Below are positions 6,571-12,622 of a stretch of DNA of 18,751 nt, piece after piece. How positions within the stretch are numbered: position 1 is the first letter of the stretch; every line of letters starts with the position of its first letter. Both the position numbers and the translations under genes were made by a program. Where the stretch lies: NCBI GenBank assembly GCA_002385545.1, contig DGDR01000231.1:1-18751 (forward strand), written 5' to 3'. The DNA is from Clostridium sp. UBA3947. Lineage in GTDB: Bacteria > Bacillota > Clostridia > Clostridiales > Clostridiaceae. The notes beneath the pieces are model-generated. The model was not told where the DNA came from. It did no database searches and saw only the letters and a list, made by a program, of their open reading frames with translations.

Positions 6571-7008
6571 ATGAATGAGGGAAAGAAAAAGCCTTTGACT
6601 ATAGTGGCTTTGATATTTGCTATTTCTATTCTAGGATTCCTGATAATCCTATTGCCTACTGTATTAACAGGATTGGCAAAGGTGATTCCAGTATCAGCTT
6701 ACTGGAGATTATCAGGGCTAATAGGCTTGTATGGAGCAGTAATAGCCTTTTTATATGGCTTATATCAAACTATTAAAGTCCTATGTAATTTTTATAAGGA
6801 CAAGAATGCAGCTGTAGGGAATCTAAGGTTTATAAAGTTCAGTGCAATTTCTATCAGTGTCTTGTATTTTATAAGTATGCCTTTCTTATATCTTATGGCG
6901 GATAAGGATGATGCCCCAGGGGTTCTGTTATTTGGCTTAATAGTTTTTGCTTTAAGTGGTATATGTGCGGCATTTGTTCCTACCTTGGAGAAGAAATTAA
7001 AGGTATAA
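6571..7008 (+). CDS. DUF2975-like four-helix membrane protein
   Basis: A 145-residue hydrophobic protein with four predicted membrane helices at about 9-30, 46-70, 87-108 and 115-136, a short basic N terminus and a basic C-terminal tail. The spacing of helices and the DKDDAPGVLLFGLIVFALSG segment before the last helix fit the DUF2975 family, which has no known biochemical function. In many Firmicutes such genes are followed by a small Xre-type regulator; none is present here, and a radical SAM gene follows after 31 bases instead. The ATG at 6571 was chosen because GTGAGGTGAT lies upstream; a GTG at 6562 falls inside that site. A good promoter and a possible operator precede it. The membrane topology is clear, the family call moderately sure. 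Confidence 0.75.
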   Translation: MNEGKKKPLTIVALIFAISILGFLIILLPTVLTGLAKVIPVSAYWRLSGLIGLYGAVIAFLYGLYQTIKVLCNFYKDKNAAVGNLRFIKFSAISISVLYFISMPFLYLMADKDDAPGVLLFGLIVFALSGICAAFVPTLEKKLKV

Positions 7009-7039
7009 AGGGAAAAAGTTTTATATGAGGTGTTTATAG

Positions 7040-8383
7040 ATGAAAATTAAATTGATTCAACCAGCCATGAAGCCAAGACCTATGGACACAAAACTAAAGA
7101 CAAGAATGGCTCCCTCCTTAGGCTTGTTAACAATTGCAAATCTTACACCGAAGGACCATGAGGTTGTTATAGAGAATGAAAATATTGAAAAAATAGATTT
7201 TAATAGTCCAGTGGATTTGGTGGGAATAACTGTCACTGTAGATGTTATGAATAGGGCTATAGAAATTGCTAAGGAGTTTCAAAGGCGAGGGGTTAGCGTA
7301 GTGGCAGGAGGCATTCATATTACTGCGGAGCCAGAAAAGGCGGTTGAGTATTTTGATGCAATATGTGTGGGTATGGCTGAGAGGGTTTGGGGGAAAATTC
7401 TTGAAGATAAGGAAAAGAATTCACTTAAAAAGGTATATTATGATATGGAGGGAATGACGGGGGATGAAATTGTGTCCCCTAAATATAAAATTATCGATAA
7501 TAAAAAGTACTTATATACCAACATAGTCAGTACCAGCAGGGGTTGTCCTTTTAAATGTGACTTTTGCTATAACAGTTGCAAGGGAACAATAAAAACTTAT
7601 ATTAATAGGCCCATAGAGGATGTAATTGAAGATATAAAGGTCTTAAAAACAAGACATATAATGTTTATTGATGATAATTTTATTGGAAATCCAAAGTGGA
7701 CAAAGGAATTTCTAAAGGCAATAAAGCCTTTAAAGCTAAAATGGAATGCTGCTGTTAGCTCAAACATTGTAGATATGCCTGATTTATTAGATGAAATGAA
7801 GGAATCGGGCTGTCAGAGCTTATTTATAGGCTTTGAAAGTATTAATAGTAAGTCTATTGATACTGTGCATAAGGTGCAAAACAGTGTGTCAAAATATGAG
7901 CGACTTGTGGATGAAATTCATAAGAGAGGAATAATGATAAATGCAAGCTTTGTCTTTGGTTTAGATGAGGATGATTGCTCGGTATTCAAAAATACCTTAG
8001 ATTGGATAGTAAAAAATAAGATTGAAACGGTAACCTCACATATTTTAACTCCTTATCCTGGTACTAAGCTTTATTCGTCCTTGCTGGAGGAAAATCGAAT
8101 TGTAGATTTTAATTTATCAAATTATAACACTGCCCATGTGGTATATAAGCCAAAGAAAATCAGTGCTGAAGAATTGTATGAGGGGTATTTACGTATATAT
8201 AAAGAAATTTATAGCTTTAAAAATATAATAAAAAGGCTTCCAAGGTCGAAAAAGCAGTGGATTCCTTTTCTAGCCTTTAACTTTTTCTATAGAAAGTTTG
8301 GAAAGGTTACTGAATTAATTTGCAATATAGTCTCGTATGAGAATATAGGAAGATTTTTTAGGTGGGTATCGTATTTAGTATAG
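7040..8383 (+). CDS. B12-binding-domain-type radical SAM protein
   Basis: A 447-residue protein of the COG1032 layout. Residues about 1-130 form a Rossmann-like cobalamin-binding-type domain with APSLGLLTIANL and the VVAGGIHITAEPEKA motif. The classical DxHxxG cobalamin ligand motif is not seen, so base-off B12 binding through histidine is doubtful. The radical SAM barrel begins near 160 with TSRGCPFKCDFCYN: Cys169-x3-Cys173-x2-Cys176 bind the cluster, and Cys180 follows. Later barrel marks are FIDDNF, FIGFESIN, NASFVFGLDEDD and LTPYPGTKLY. The C terminus (about 400-447) is basic and aromatic and may sit on the membrane. Such enzymes often methylate or rearrange lipids, cofactors or natural products; the substrate here is unknown. 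It starts 31 bases after the DUF2975 gene behind GAGGTG and is probably co-transcribed with it. Confidence 0.87.
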   Translation: MKIKLIQPAMKPRPMDTKLKTRMAPSLGLLTIANLTPKDHEVVIENENIEKIDFNSPVDLVGITVTVDVMNRAIEIAKEFQRRGVSVVAGGIHITAEPEKAVEYFDAICVGMAERVWGKILEDKEKNSLKKVYYDMEGMTGDEIVSPKYKIIDNKKYLYTNIVSTSRGCPFKCDFCYNSCKGTIKTYINRPIEDVIEDIKVLKTRHIMFIDDNFIGNPKWTKEFLKAIKPLKLKWNAAVSSNIVDMPDLLDEMKESGCQSLFIGFESINSKSIDTVHKVQNSVSKYERLVDEIHKRGIMINASFVFGLDEDDCSVFKNTLDWIVKNKIETVTSHILTPYPGTKLYSSLLEENRIVDFNLSNYNTAHVVYKPKKISAEELYEGYLRIYKEIYSFKNIIKRLPRSKKQWIPFLAFNFFYRKFGKVTELICNIVSYENIGRFFRWVSYLV

Positions 8384-8391
8384 ATGTTAGA

Positions 8392-8445
8392 GGGCTGTTG
8401 CAGAAGAGAGGGAATGTTGCTTGTGCAGCAGTTCTTTTATTTTTG
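8392..8445 (+). terminator. Terminator after the B12-type radical SAM gene
   Basis: CTGTTGCA (8395-8402) pairs with TGCAGCAG (8424-8431), with weaker flanking pairs, a 21-base loop and TTTTATTTTT after it. Its core resembles the two hairpins near 16291 and 16409. Confidence 0.7.
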
Positions 8446-8552
8446 GGGAGGATCACCGCTTGTCCTAATATTGTTCCTTATGTATCAATTCTTTTTTAAA
8501 ACAAAGCAAGATAGTAAAAATTAGATTAGCTCCTATTAGTGATAAAAGTTAT

Positions 8553-8590
8553 AAAGCCTCTCACTATCAATGATAGTAAAGAGGCTTTTA
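8553..8590 (-). terminator. Terminator of ahpF, probably bidirectional
   Basis: AAAGCCTCT (8553-8561) pairs with AGAGGCTTT (8580-8588), and after a small bulge an inner ACTATC/GATAGT stem closes the loop. It lies just past the ahpF stop codon. T-rich sequence is present on both sides, so it can work for either strand. The stretch 8446-8552 between the two convergent terminators holds nothing I can identify. Confidence 0.8.
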
Positions 8591-8593
8591 TCT

Positions 8594-10123
8594 TTAGTTT
8601 CTTATCAGGTAATCAAAGGCGCCTAAGGCTGCTGTTGCACCAGAACCCATTGATATAATAATTTGCTTATAAGGGCTGTTTGTGCAGTCTCCTGCAGCGA
8701 ATACCCCAGGAATATTTGTTGCACCATGGCTGTCAACAACAATTTCTCCAAAGCGGTTACGTTCTACAGTATCACCTAACCAATCGGTATTTGGTACAAG
8801 GCCAATAAGTATAAATACACCTTCTAAATCTAGATGATGAGTTTCACTAGTAGCTCGATCCATATAGGTGAGACCATCAACCTTGTCTTTACCTGTAATT
8901 TCTTTTGTTTGAACGTTTTTTAATACTGTTACATTTGGTAGGCTGTATAGACGTTCTTGAAGTACAGAGTCGGCCTTCAGTTCAGGTAAAAATTCAAGAA
9001 CTGTTACGTGGTTAACTATTCCAGCTAAGTCTATAGCTGCCTCAACACCAGAATTACCACCACCGATAACTGCTACATTCTTGCCCTTAAATAAAGGACC
9101 ATCGCAATGAGGGCAGTAGGCAACTCCTTTGTTTTTAAATTCTATTTCACCAGGTACGCCGATGTTTCTCCAGCGGGCACCAGTAGAAAGAATTACAGTT
9201 TTACTTTTTAAAACAGCTCCATTTTCTAGCTCTACTTCAAGGAGCTCATTCTTTTTTAAACTTTTCGCTCTATGACCATTCATAATATCAACTGCATACT
9301 CTTTAACGTGCTCTTCAAAGCTTGCAGCTAGCTTTGGACCTTCTGTGTATTTTGTACCAATAAAGTTTTCAATACCAAGAGTGTCTAAAATTTGACCGCC
9401 AAAGCGTTCTGCTACAATTCCAGTGCGGATTCCCTTACGGGCGGCATAGATAGCGGCACTGGCTCCAGCAGGACCACCGCCTACAACTAGCACATCGAAG
9501 GGAGCTTTGTTTTCGAACTCGCTAAGGTCTGAAGAAGCATCTATCTTGTTTAAAATTTCTTCCAGGGTCATACGACCACTGCCAAAGGGCATGCCATTAA
9601 GATAAACTGTTGGAACCGCTAAAATGTTTTTGCTTTCTGCCTCTTCTTTAAAGGCAGCACCATCAATCATGGTATGAGTAATACCAGGATTTAGAAGGCT
9701 CATTAGGTTTAGAGCCTGAACTACATCAGGACAGTTATGGCAGCTTAAGCTAACATAAGTTTCAAAATGATACTGTCCCTTAATATTTTTAATCCTATCT
9801 ATTATCCTTTGTTCAACCTTTGGAGCTCTTCCACTAACCTGAAGTAAAGCTAATACTAGGGATGTAAATTCATGGCCCAATGGAAGGCCAGCGAAGGTTA
9901 TTCCTGGATCATAATCCATCCTATTTACACTAAAGCTAGGAGTTCTATCTAATTGAACTCTTTCCACTTTTATAAATGGGGACATGGCGGCTAGCTCATT
10001 TGCGAGCTCCACCATGTCATTAGATAAACTATCTGATCCAGCGCTGAGTTTTAGCAGCACAGGACCCTCCAACAATTGAAGGTATTGGGAGAGTTGAGAT
10101 TTAATATCGGAATCTAATATCAT
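8594..10123 (-). CDS. ahpF: Alkyl hydroperoxide reductase subunit F (NAD(P)H:peroxiredoxin reductase)
   Basis: A 509-residue flavoprotein of full AhpF length. Residues 1-200 are the double thioredoxin-fold N-terminal domain with redox pair Cys128-x2-Cys131 (SCHNCPD). The thioredoxin-reductase-like part follows: FAD site GGGPAG (215-220), pyridine-nucleotide site GGGNSG (354-359), the second redox pair Cys337-x2-Cys340 (CPHCDG) and the FAD-contacting GDC at 478-480. Electrons flow from NAD(P)H through FAD and the two disulfides to AhpC. All four catalytic cysteines are present. The gene starts ten bases after the ahpC stop, with AAGGGG overlapping that stop, so translation is probably coupled. 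Transcription should come from the ahpC promoter. No oddity is seen. Confidence 0.96.
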   Translation of the reverse strand: MILDSDIKSQLSQYLQLLEGPVLLKLSAGSDSLSNDMVELANELAAMSPFIKVERVQLDRTPSFSVNRMDYDPGITFAGLPLGHEFTSLVLALLQVSGRAPKVEQRIIDRIKNIKGQYHFETYVSLSCHNCPDVVQALNLMSLLNPGITHTMIDGAAFKEEAESKNILAVPTVYLNGMPFGSGRMTLEEILNKIDASSDLSEFENKAPFDVLVVGGGPAGASAAIYAARKGIRTGIVAERFGGQILDTLGIENFIGTKYTEGPKLAASFEEHVKEYAVDIMNGHRAKSLKKNELLEVELENGAVLKSKTVILSTGARWRNIGVPGEIEFKNKGVAYCPHCDGPLFKGKNVAVIGGGNSGVEAAIDLAGIVNHVTVLEFLPELKADSVLQERLYSLPNVTVLKNVQTKEITGKDKVDGLTYMDRATSETHHLDLEGVFILIGLVPNTDWLGDTVERNRFGEIVVDSHGATNIPGVFAAGDCTNSPYKQIIISMGSGATAALGAFDYLIRN

Positions 10124-10133
10124 ATTATACCCC

Positions 10134-10697
10134 TTAGATCTTTCCTACTAGGTCAAGACTTGGCTTAAGTGTTGCTGCGCCTTCCTTCCACTTAGCTGGG
10201 CAAACCTCTCCAGGATTATTTCTAACATATTGTGCTGCCTTAATCTTAGTTATAAGTGTGCTTGCGTCACGACCTATATTTCCAGCGTTAATTTCAACAG
10301 CTTGAATTACACCATCTGGGTCAATTATGAAGGTACCACGATCTGCTTGACCTTCTTCTTCAATTAACACATCGAAATTACGGGATAATACATGTGCTGG
10401 GTCACCTATCATAACATAAGTAATCTTTCCGATAGTTTCTGAACTGTCATGCCAAGCTTTATGTGTAAAATGAGTATCTGTTGATACTGAATATACTTCT
10501 ACACCAAGCTCCTTTAATGCTTCATAGTTGTTTTGTAAATCTTCAAGCTCTGTTGGACATACAAATGTGAAGTCTGCTGGATAGAAGCAAACTACACTCC
10601 ACTTTCCTTTAAAATCTGCTTCTGTAACTTCAATGAATTTACCGTTATGGTAAGCATGAGCCTTAAATGGTTGAACTTGTTTTCCTACTAATGACAT
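10134..10697 (-). CDS. ahpC: Alkyl hydroperoxide reductase subunit C (2-Cys peroxiredoxin)
   Basis: A 187-residue typical 2-Cys peroxiredoxin of normal AhpC length. The peroxidatic cysteine is Cys47 in FTFVCPTE and the resolving cysteine is Cys166 in EVCPAKW. The conserved DFTFVCPTEL loop and GTFIIDPDG segment are intact. It reduces hydrogen peroxide, organic peroxides and peroxynitrite in the cytoplasm and is recycled by AhpF, encoded just downstream. A strong AGGAGGT precedes the ATG. Upstream is a consensus promoter overlapped by a PerR-like box, so peroxide induction is expected, and the leader holds a long palindrome of unknown role. Confidence 0.97.
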   Translation of the reverse strand: MSLVGKQVQPFKAHAYHNGKFIEVTEADFKGKWSVVCFYPADFTFVCPTELEDLQNNYEALKELGVEVYSVSTDTHFTHKAWHDSSETIGKITYVMIGDPAHVLSRNFDVLIEEEGQADRGTFIIDPDGVIQAVEINAGNIGRDASTLITKIKAAQYVRNNPGEVCPAKWKEGAATLKPSLDLVGKI

Positions 10698-10736
10698 AAA
10701 TAATCTACCTCCTAAAATTTAATTGTTATATATTTT

Positions 10737-10768
10737 TTTCTTAGGTTGTATGTACATACAACAAGAAA
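10737..10768 (-). promoter_or_regulatory. Palindromic hairpin in the ahpCF leader
   Basis: GTTGTATGTACATACAAC (10745-10762) is an 18-base perfect palindrome. TTTCTT (10737-10742) and AAGAAA (10763-10768) add six more base pairs beyond a two-base bulge. It lies downstream of the predicted ahpC transcription start and before the ribosome binding site. It could be a second operator, or an mRNA hairpin with a GUAC loop. No T-run follows, so it is not a terminator. Confidence 0.7.
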
Positions 10769-10785
10769 GAATAATTCTCTTGTAA

Positions 10786-10800
10786 TAATAATTATTATAC
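10786..10800 (-). promoter_or_regulatory. PerR-like box
   Basis: The 15-base sequence matches the established PerR box TTATAATnATTATAA at 12 of 14 defined positions. It covers the -10 element and part of the spacer of the ahpC promoter, the expected place for repression by metal-loaded PerR and release by peroxide. Confidence 0.72.
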
Positions 10801-10819
10801 AACTTTTTTTAAATGTCAA
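10791..10819 (-). promoter_or_regulatory. ahpC promoter
   Basis: Reading the minus strand: TTGACA (10814-10819), 17-base spacer, AATAAT (10791-10796, five of six). Transcription would start near 10784, leaving a leader of about 85 bases before ahpC. Confidence 0.72.
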
Positions 10820-10957
10820 TAGTCTTATGGAAAAAGTAGATAAAAATTTTACAGCTCTGGAAAAGGAGCCGGAATTACCAAATCTGTGCGAACAATGGTA
10901 AAAATTTTAGGATGAGCTTGAAATGGTGAGAGAGTATGATATATTTAAGTTATTATA

Positions 10958-10987
10958 TTGAATGAAAGGCAATTTTAAGGATATAAT
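10958..10987 (+). promoter_or_regulatory. Promoter of the rhomboid gene
   Basis: TTGAAT (10958-10963), 18-base spacer and perfect TATAAT (10982-10987). The rest of the ahpC-rhomboid intergenic space (10820-10957) shows only two copies of TAAAAATTTTA (10841-10851, 10899-10909), with no gene. Confidence 0.6.
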
Positions 10988-11016
10988 TTTTGATTGATTT
11001 AAAAGGAGAGAAAAGA

Positions 11017-11577
11017 ATGATAAAACGGATAAAGTACAATTCACCAGTTATACTTACTTTCACTTTTTTATCTCTTACAGTGGTGCTCTTAGGGCAATTA
11101 ACTAGGATGAGATCGACCTACCTATTATTTTCTGTGTACAGAAGCAGTCTGGCGGATTTATTCTTTTATATAAGATTAGTGGGCCATGTGCTAGGCCATG
11201 CAGATTTAGCCCACTTTTTCAATAATTTCTTAATTATTTTGTTAATAGGTCCTATGCTGGAGGAAAAATACGGTTCTAAGTCCATGGTTACTATGATGCT
11301 TATTACTGCAGTGGTAACTGGCATTATTAACATAATACTGTTTGACACCATCTTGCTTGGAGCCAGTGGCATAGTATTTATGATGATTTTACTAGGGTCC
11401 TTTGTTAACATAGAAAGAGGGAAAATTCCACTAACCTTTATATTAGTTGTAATTGTCTTTATTGGAAGAGAGATTGTAGAAGGCTTATTTATCCAAGATA
11501 ATGTATCTCAGCTTACCCATATCGCCGGAGGAGTCTGTGGAGCTTTCTTTGGTTTTAAGAAAAAATGGAGATTCTAA
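11017..11577 (+). CDS. Rhomboid-family intramembrane serine protease
   Basis: A 186-residue membrane protein with about six hydrophobic helices and little outside them, the minimal rhomboid core. The catalytic serine is Ser117 in LLGASGIVF (the GxSG motif), and the partner histidine is His168 in LTHIAGGVCGAFFG. The HxxxN oxyanion motif is present as His66-x3-Asn70 in AHFFNNF. All catalytic elements are intact, so it should cut within or near membrane helices of its substrate. The loop after helix 1 is shorter than in GlpG. The ATG at 11017 was chosen because AAAGGAGAG lies directly upstream; an in-frame TTG at 10990 has no such site. It forms a single-gene unit with its own promoter and terminator. 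The substrate cannot be predicted from the neighbours. Confidence 0.88.
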   Translation: MIKRIKYNSPVILTFTFLSLTVVLLGQLTRMRSTYLLFSVYRSSLADLFFYIRLVGHVLGHADLAHFFNNFLIILLIGPMLEEKYGSKSMVTMMLITAVVTGIINIILFDTILLGASGIVFMMILLGSFVNIERGKIPLTFILVVIVFIGREIVEGLFIQDNVSQLTHIAGGVCGAFFGFKKKWRF

Positions 11578-11596
11578 TTTGAATATTCAAAACTTG

Positions 11597-11623
11597 GCGG
11601 CTAGTGATAGCCGCTTTTATTTT
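11597..11623 (+). terminator. Intrinsic terminator after the rhomboid gene
   Basis: GCGGCTA (11597-11603) pairs with TAGCCGC (11608-11614) around a GTGA loop, followed by TTTTATTTT. Confidence 0.9.
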
Positions 11624-11747
11624 GAAGATTAGAGGGTGAAGATGGCTATTGCTAATTTATGCATAATAAATCCTGTTTATAGCAAAATATAAGTAAGAAG
11701 CCTGCTATAGAATAGAAGCATAAATACTAGTTGAAAGGAAGATATAG

Positions 11748-12041
11748 ATGAAAATAGAAGGATATTTTAATGGAATAAAGACTGCTAACGAGGCTGCTGA
11801 AAGCCTTAAGAGTAATGGATTTATTAATGCTTTTGTAGATATAAATGACAATCAAAACGATGTATATTGGCAGTTGGGTAATGGTTTATTAAGCTCTGTA
11901 AGTTTTATGTCTGGTGGTATAGGGGGCCTTCAGGAGGTACCAACTATAAGTTATAGGGTAGTGGTAGAAACTAGTGCTGAAAATGCAGAGTATGTAAAGA
12001 ATTTAATAAATAGACTAGGTGGTATCGTTAACAATTCTTGA
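11748..12041 (+). CDS. Small glycine-rich hypothetical protein
   Basis: A 97-residue protein I cannot name. Two similar strand-helix units are visible: KIEGYFNG followed by helix NEAAESLKSNGF, and later YRVVVETS followed by helix AENAEYVKNLINRLGG. This gives a beta-alpha-beta, ACT-like or ferredoxin-like impression, resembling small stress-type proteins that act on residues after an NGF-like turn. Between them is a glycine/serine-rich stretch (GNGLLSSVSFMSGGIGG). No membrane helix, metal site or signal peptide is seen. ATG 11748 follows GAAAGGAAG. No clear promoter match was found in 11624-11747. It sits just before the MarR promoter and has no terminator of its own, so some read-through into marR is possible. 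Function unknown. Confidence 0.65.
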   Translation: MKIEGYFNGIKTANEAAESLKSNGFINAFVDINDNQNDVYWQLGNGLLSSVSFMSGGIGGLQEVPTISYRVVVETSAENAEYVKNLINRLGGIVNNS

Positions 12042-12069
12042 GGATAAAATTAAAGGAAATATATTTTTG

Positions 12070-12098
12070 TTGACATGGATGAAAAAAATAATTATACT
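12070..12098 (+). promoter_or_regulatory. Promoter of marR
   Basis: Perfect TTGACA (12070-12075), 17-base spacer and TATACT (12093-12098, five of six). The operator at 12108 lies over the expected transcription start. Confidence 0.82.
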
Positions 12099-12107
12099 AA
12101 TTAAATG

Positions 12108-12121
12108 GTTAGAAACCTAAC
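12108..12121 (+). promoter_or_regulatory. MarR operator, copy 1
   Basis: GTTAG-AAAC-CTAAC, a perfect five-base inverted repeat around four bases. It lies ten bases past the -10 element, so a bound dimer would block transcription start. The same site occurs before the exporter gene. Confidence 0.68.
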
Positions 12122-12139
12122 AAAGATAGGGGAGCTATT

Positions 12140-12571
12140 ATGGAAAACGAAGTACACATAGGGATACTGTTGACCTCTTTGGCACACAAAATTAACAGAA
12201 AAATAGGTAAAGAACTGGCAGAGTATGATATCACAACTATTCAAGGCAAGATTTTAGGATTTTTATATTTTTACTCTGGTAAGAAGGATATATTTCAGAA
12301 GAATATAGAGGAAGAGTTTAATATCAGACGCTCCTCTGTTACAAGTGTTCTTCAGCTCATGGAGAAGAATGGTTATATTCAAAGGGTAAGTGTTGTTGAG
12401 GATGCCAGACTTAAAAAGATTGTACTTACAGAAAGGGGCGTAGATACTTACAACAAGGTATATAATTCCATTCTTAAGGTGGAAAAGTCTTTGGTTGAAG
12501 AATTAAGCGAAGAAGAAATGGATACTTTAGTATCTCTAATATCAAGGTTGTCAAAAAAAGTTGCGGATTAA
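12140..12571 (+). CDS. MarR-family transcriptional regulator
   Basis: A 143-residue winged-helix protein. The N-terminal helix (about 5-28) and C-terminal helices (about 103-141) form the dimer interface. The winged helix lies between, with the recognition helix at about 64-77 (RSSVTSVLQLMEKNGYI) and the wing at about 82-97 containing the family's Asp88-x-Arg90 pair (EDARLKKIVL). There are no cysteines, so a thiol-oxidation sensor like OhrR is not expected; small-molecule sensing is more likely. It precedes a two-gene ABC exporter by about 50 bases and shares an operator sequence with it, the usual setting for a MarR repressor of a drug exporter and of itself. ATG 12140 follows AGGGGAG. Family is sure; the inducer is unknown. 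Confidence 0.92.
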   Translation: MENEVHIGILLTSLAHKINRKIGKELAEYDITTIQGKILGFLYFYSGKKDIFQKNIEEEFNIRRSSVTSVLQLMEKNGYIQRVSVVEDARLKKIVLTERGVDTYNKVYNSILKVEKSLVEELSEEEMDTLVSLISRLSKKVAD

Positions 12572-12593
12572 GGGCAATTTTTTTTTGGTTTTA

Positions 12594-12607
12594 GTTAGAG
12601 TTCTAAC
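12594..12607 (+). promoter_or_regulatory. MarR operator, copy 2
   Basis: GTTAG-AGTT-CTAAC, same half-sites and spacing as at 12108, both followed by AA. It lies 15 bases before the exporter start. Just upstream, a four-base-pair TTGC/GCAA hairpin with nine T residues (12561-12586) could act as a weak attenuator. Confidence 0.65.
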
Positions 12608-12622
12608 AATGGGAGGGATTTG

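Noticed and set aside
10841..10909. Two copies of TAAAAATTTTA between ahpC and the rhomboid gene
   Set aside because: Short A/T-only palindromes are expected by chance in DNA of this composition.
11578..11591. Palindrome TTTGAATATTCAAA right after the rhomboid stop codon
   Set aside because: It is perfect but AT-rich, sits next to a stronger terminator, and has no promoter nearby.
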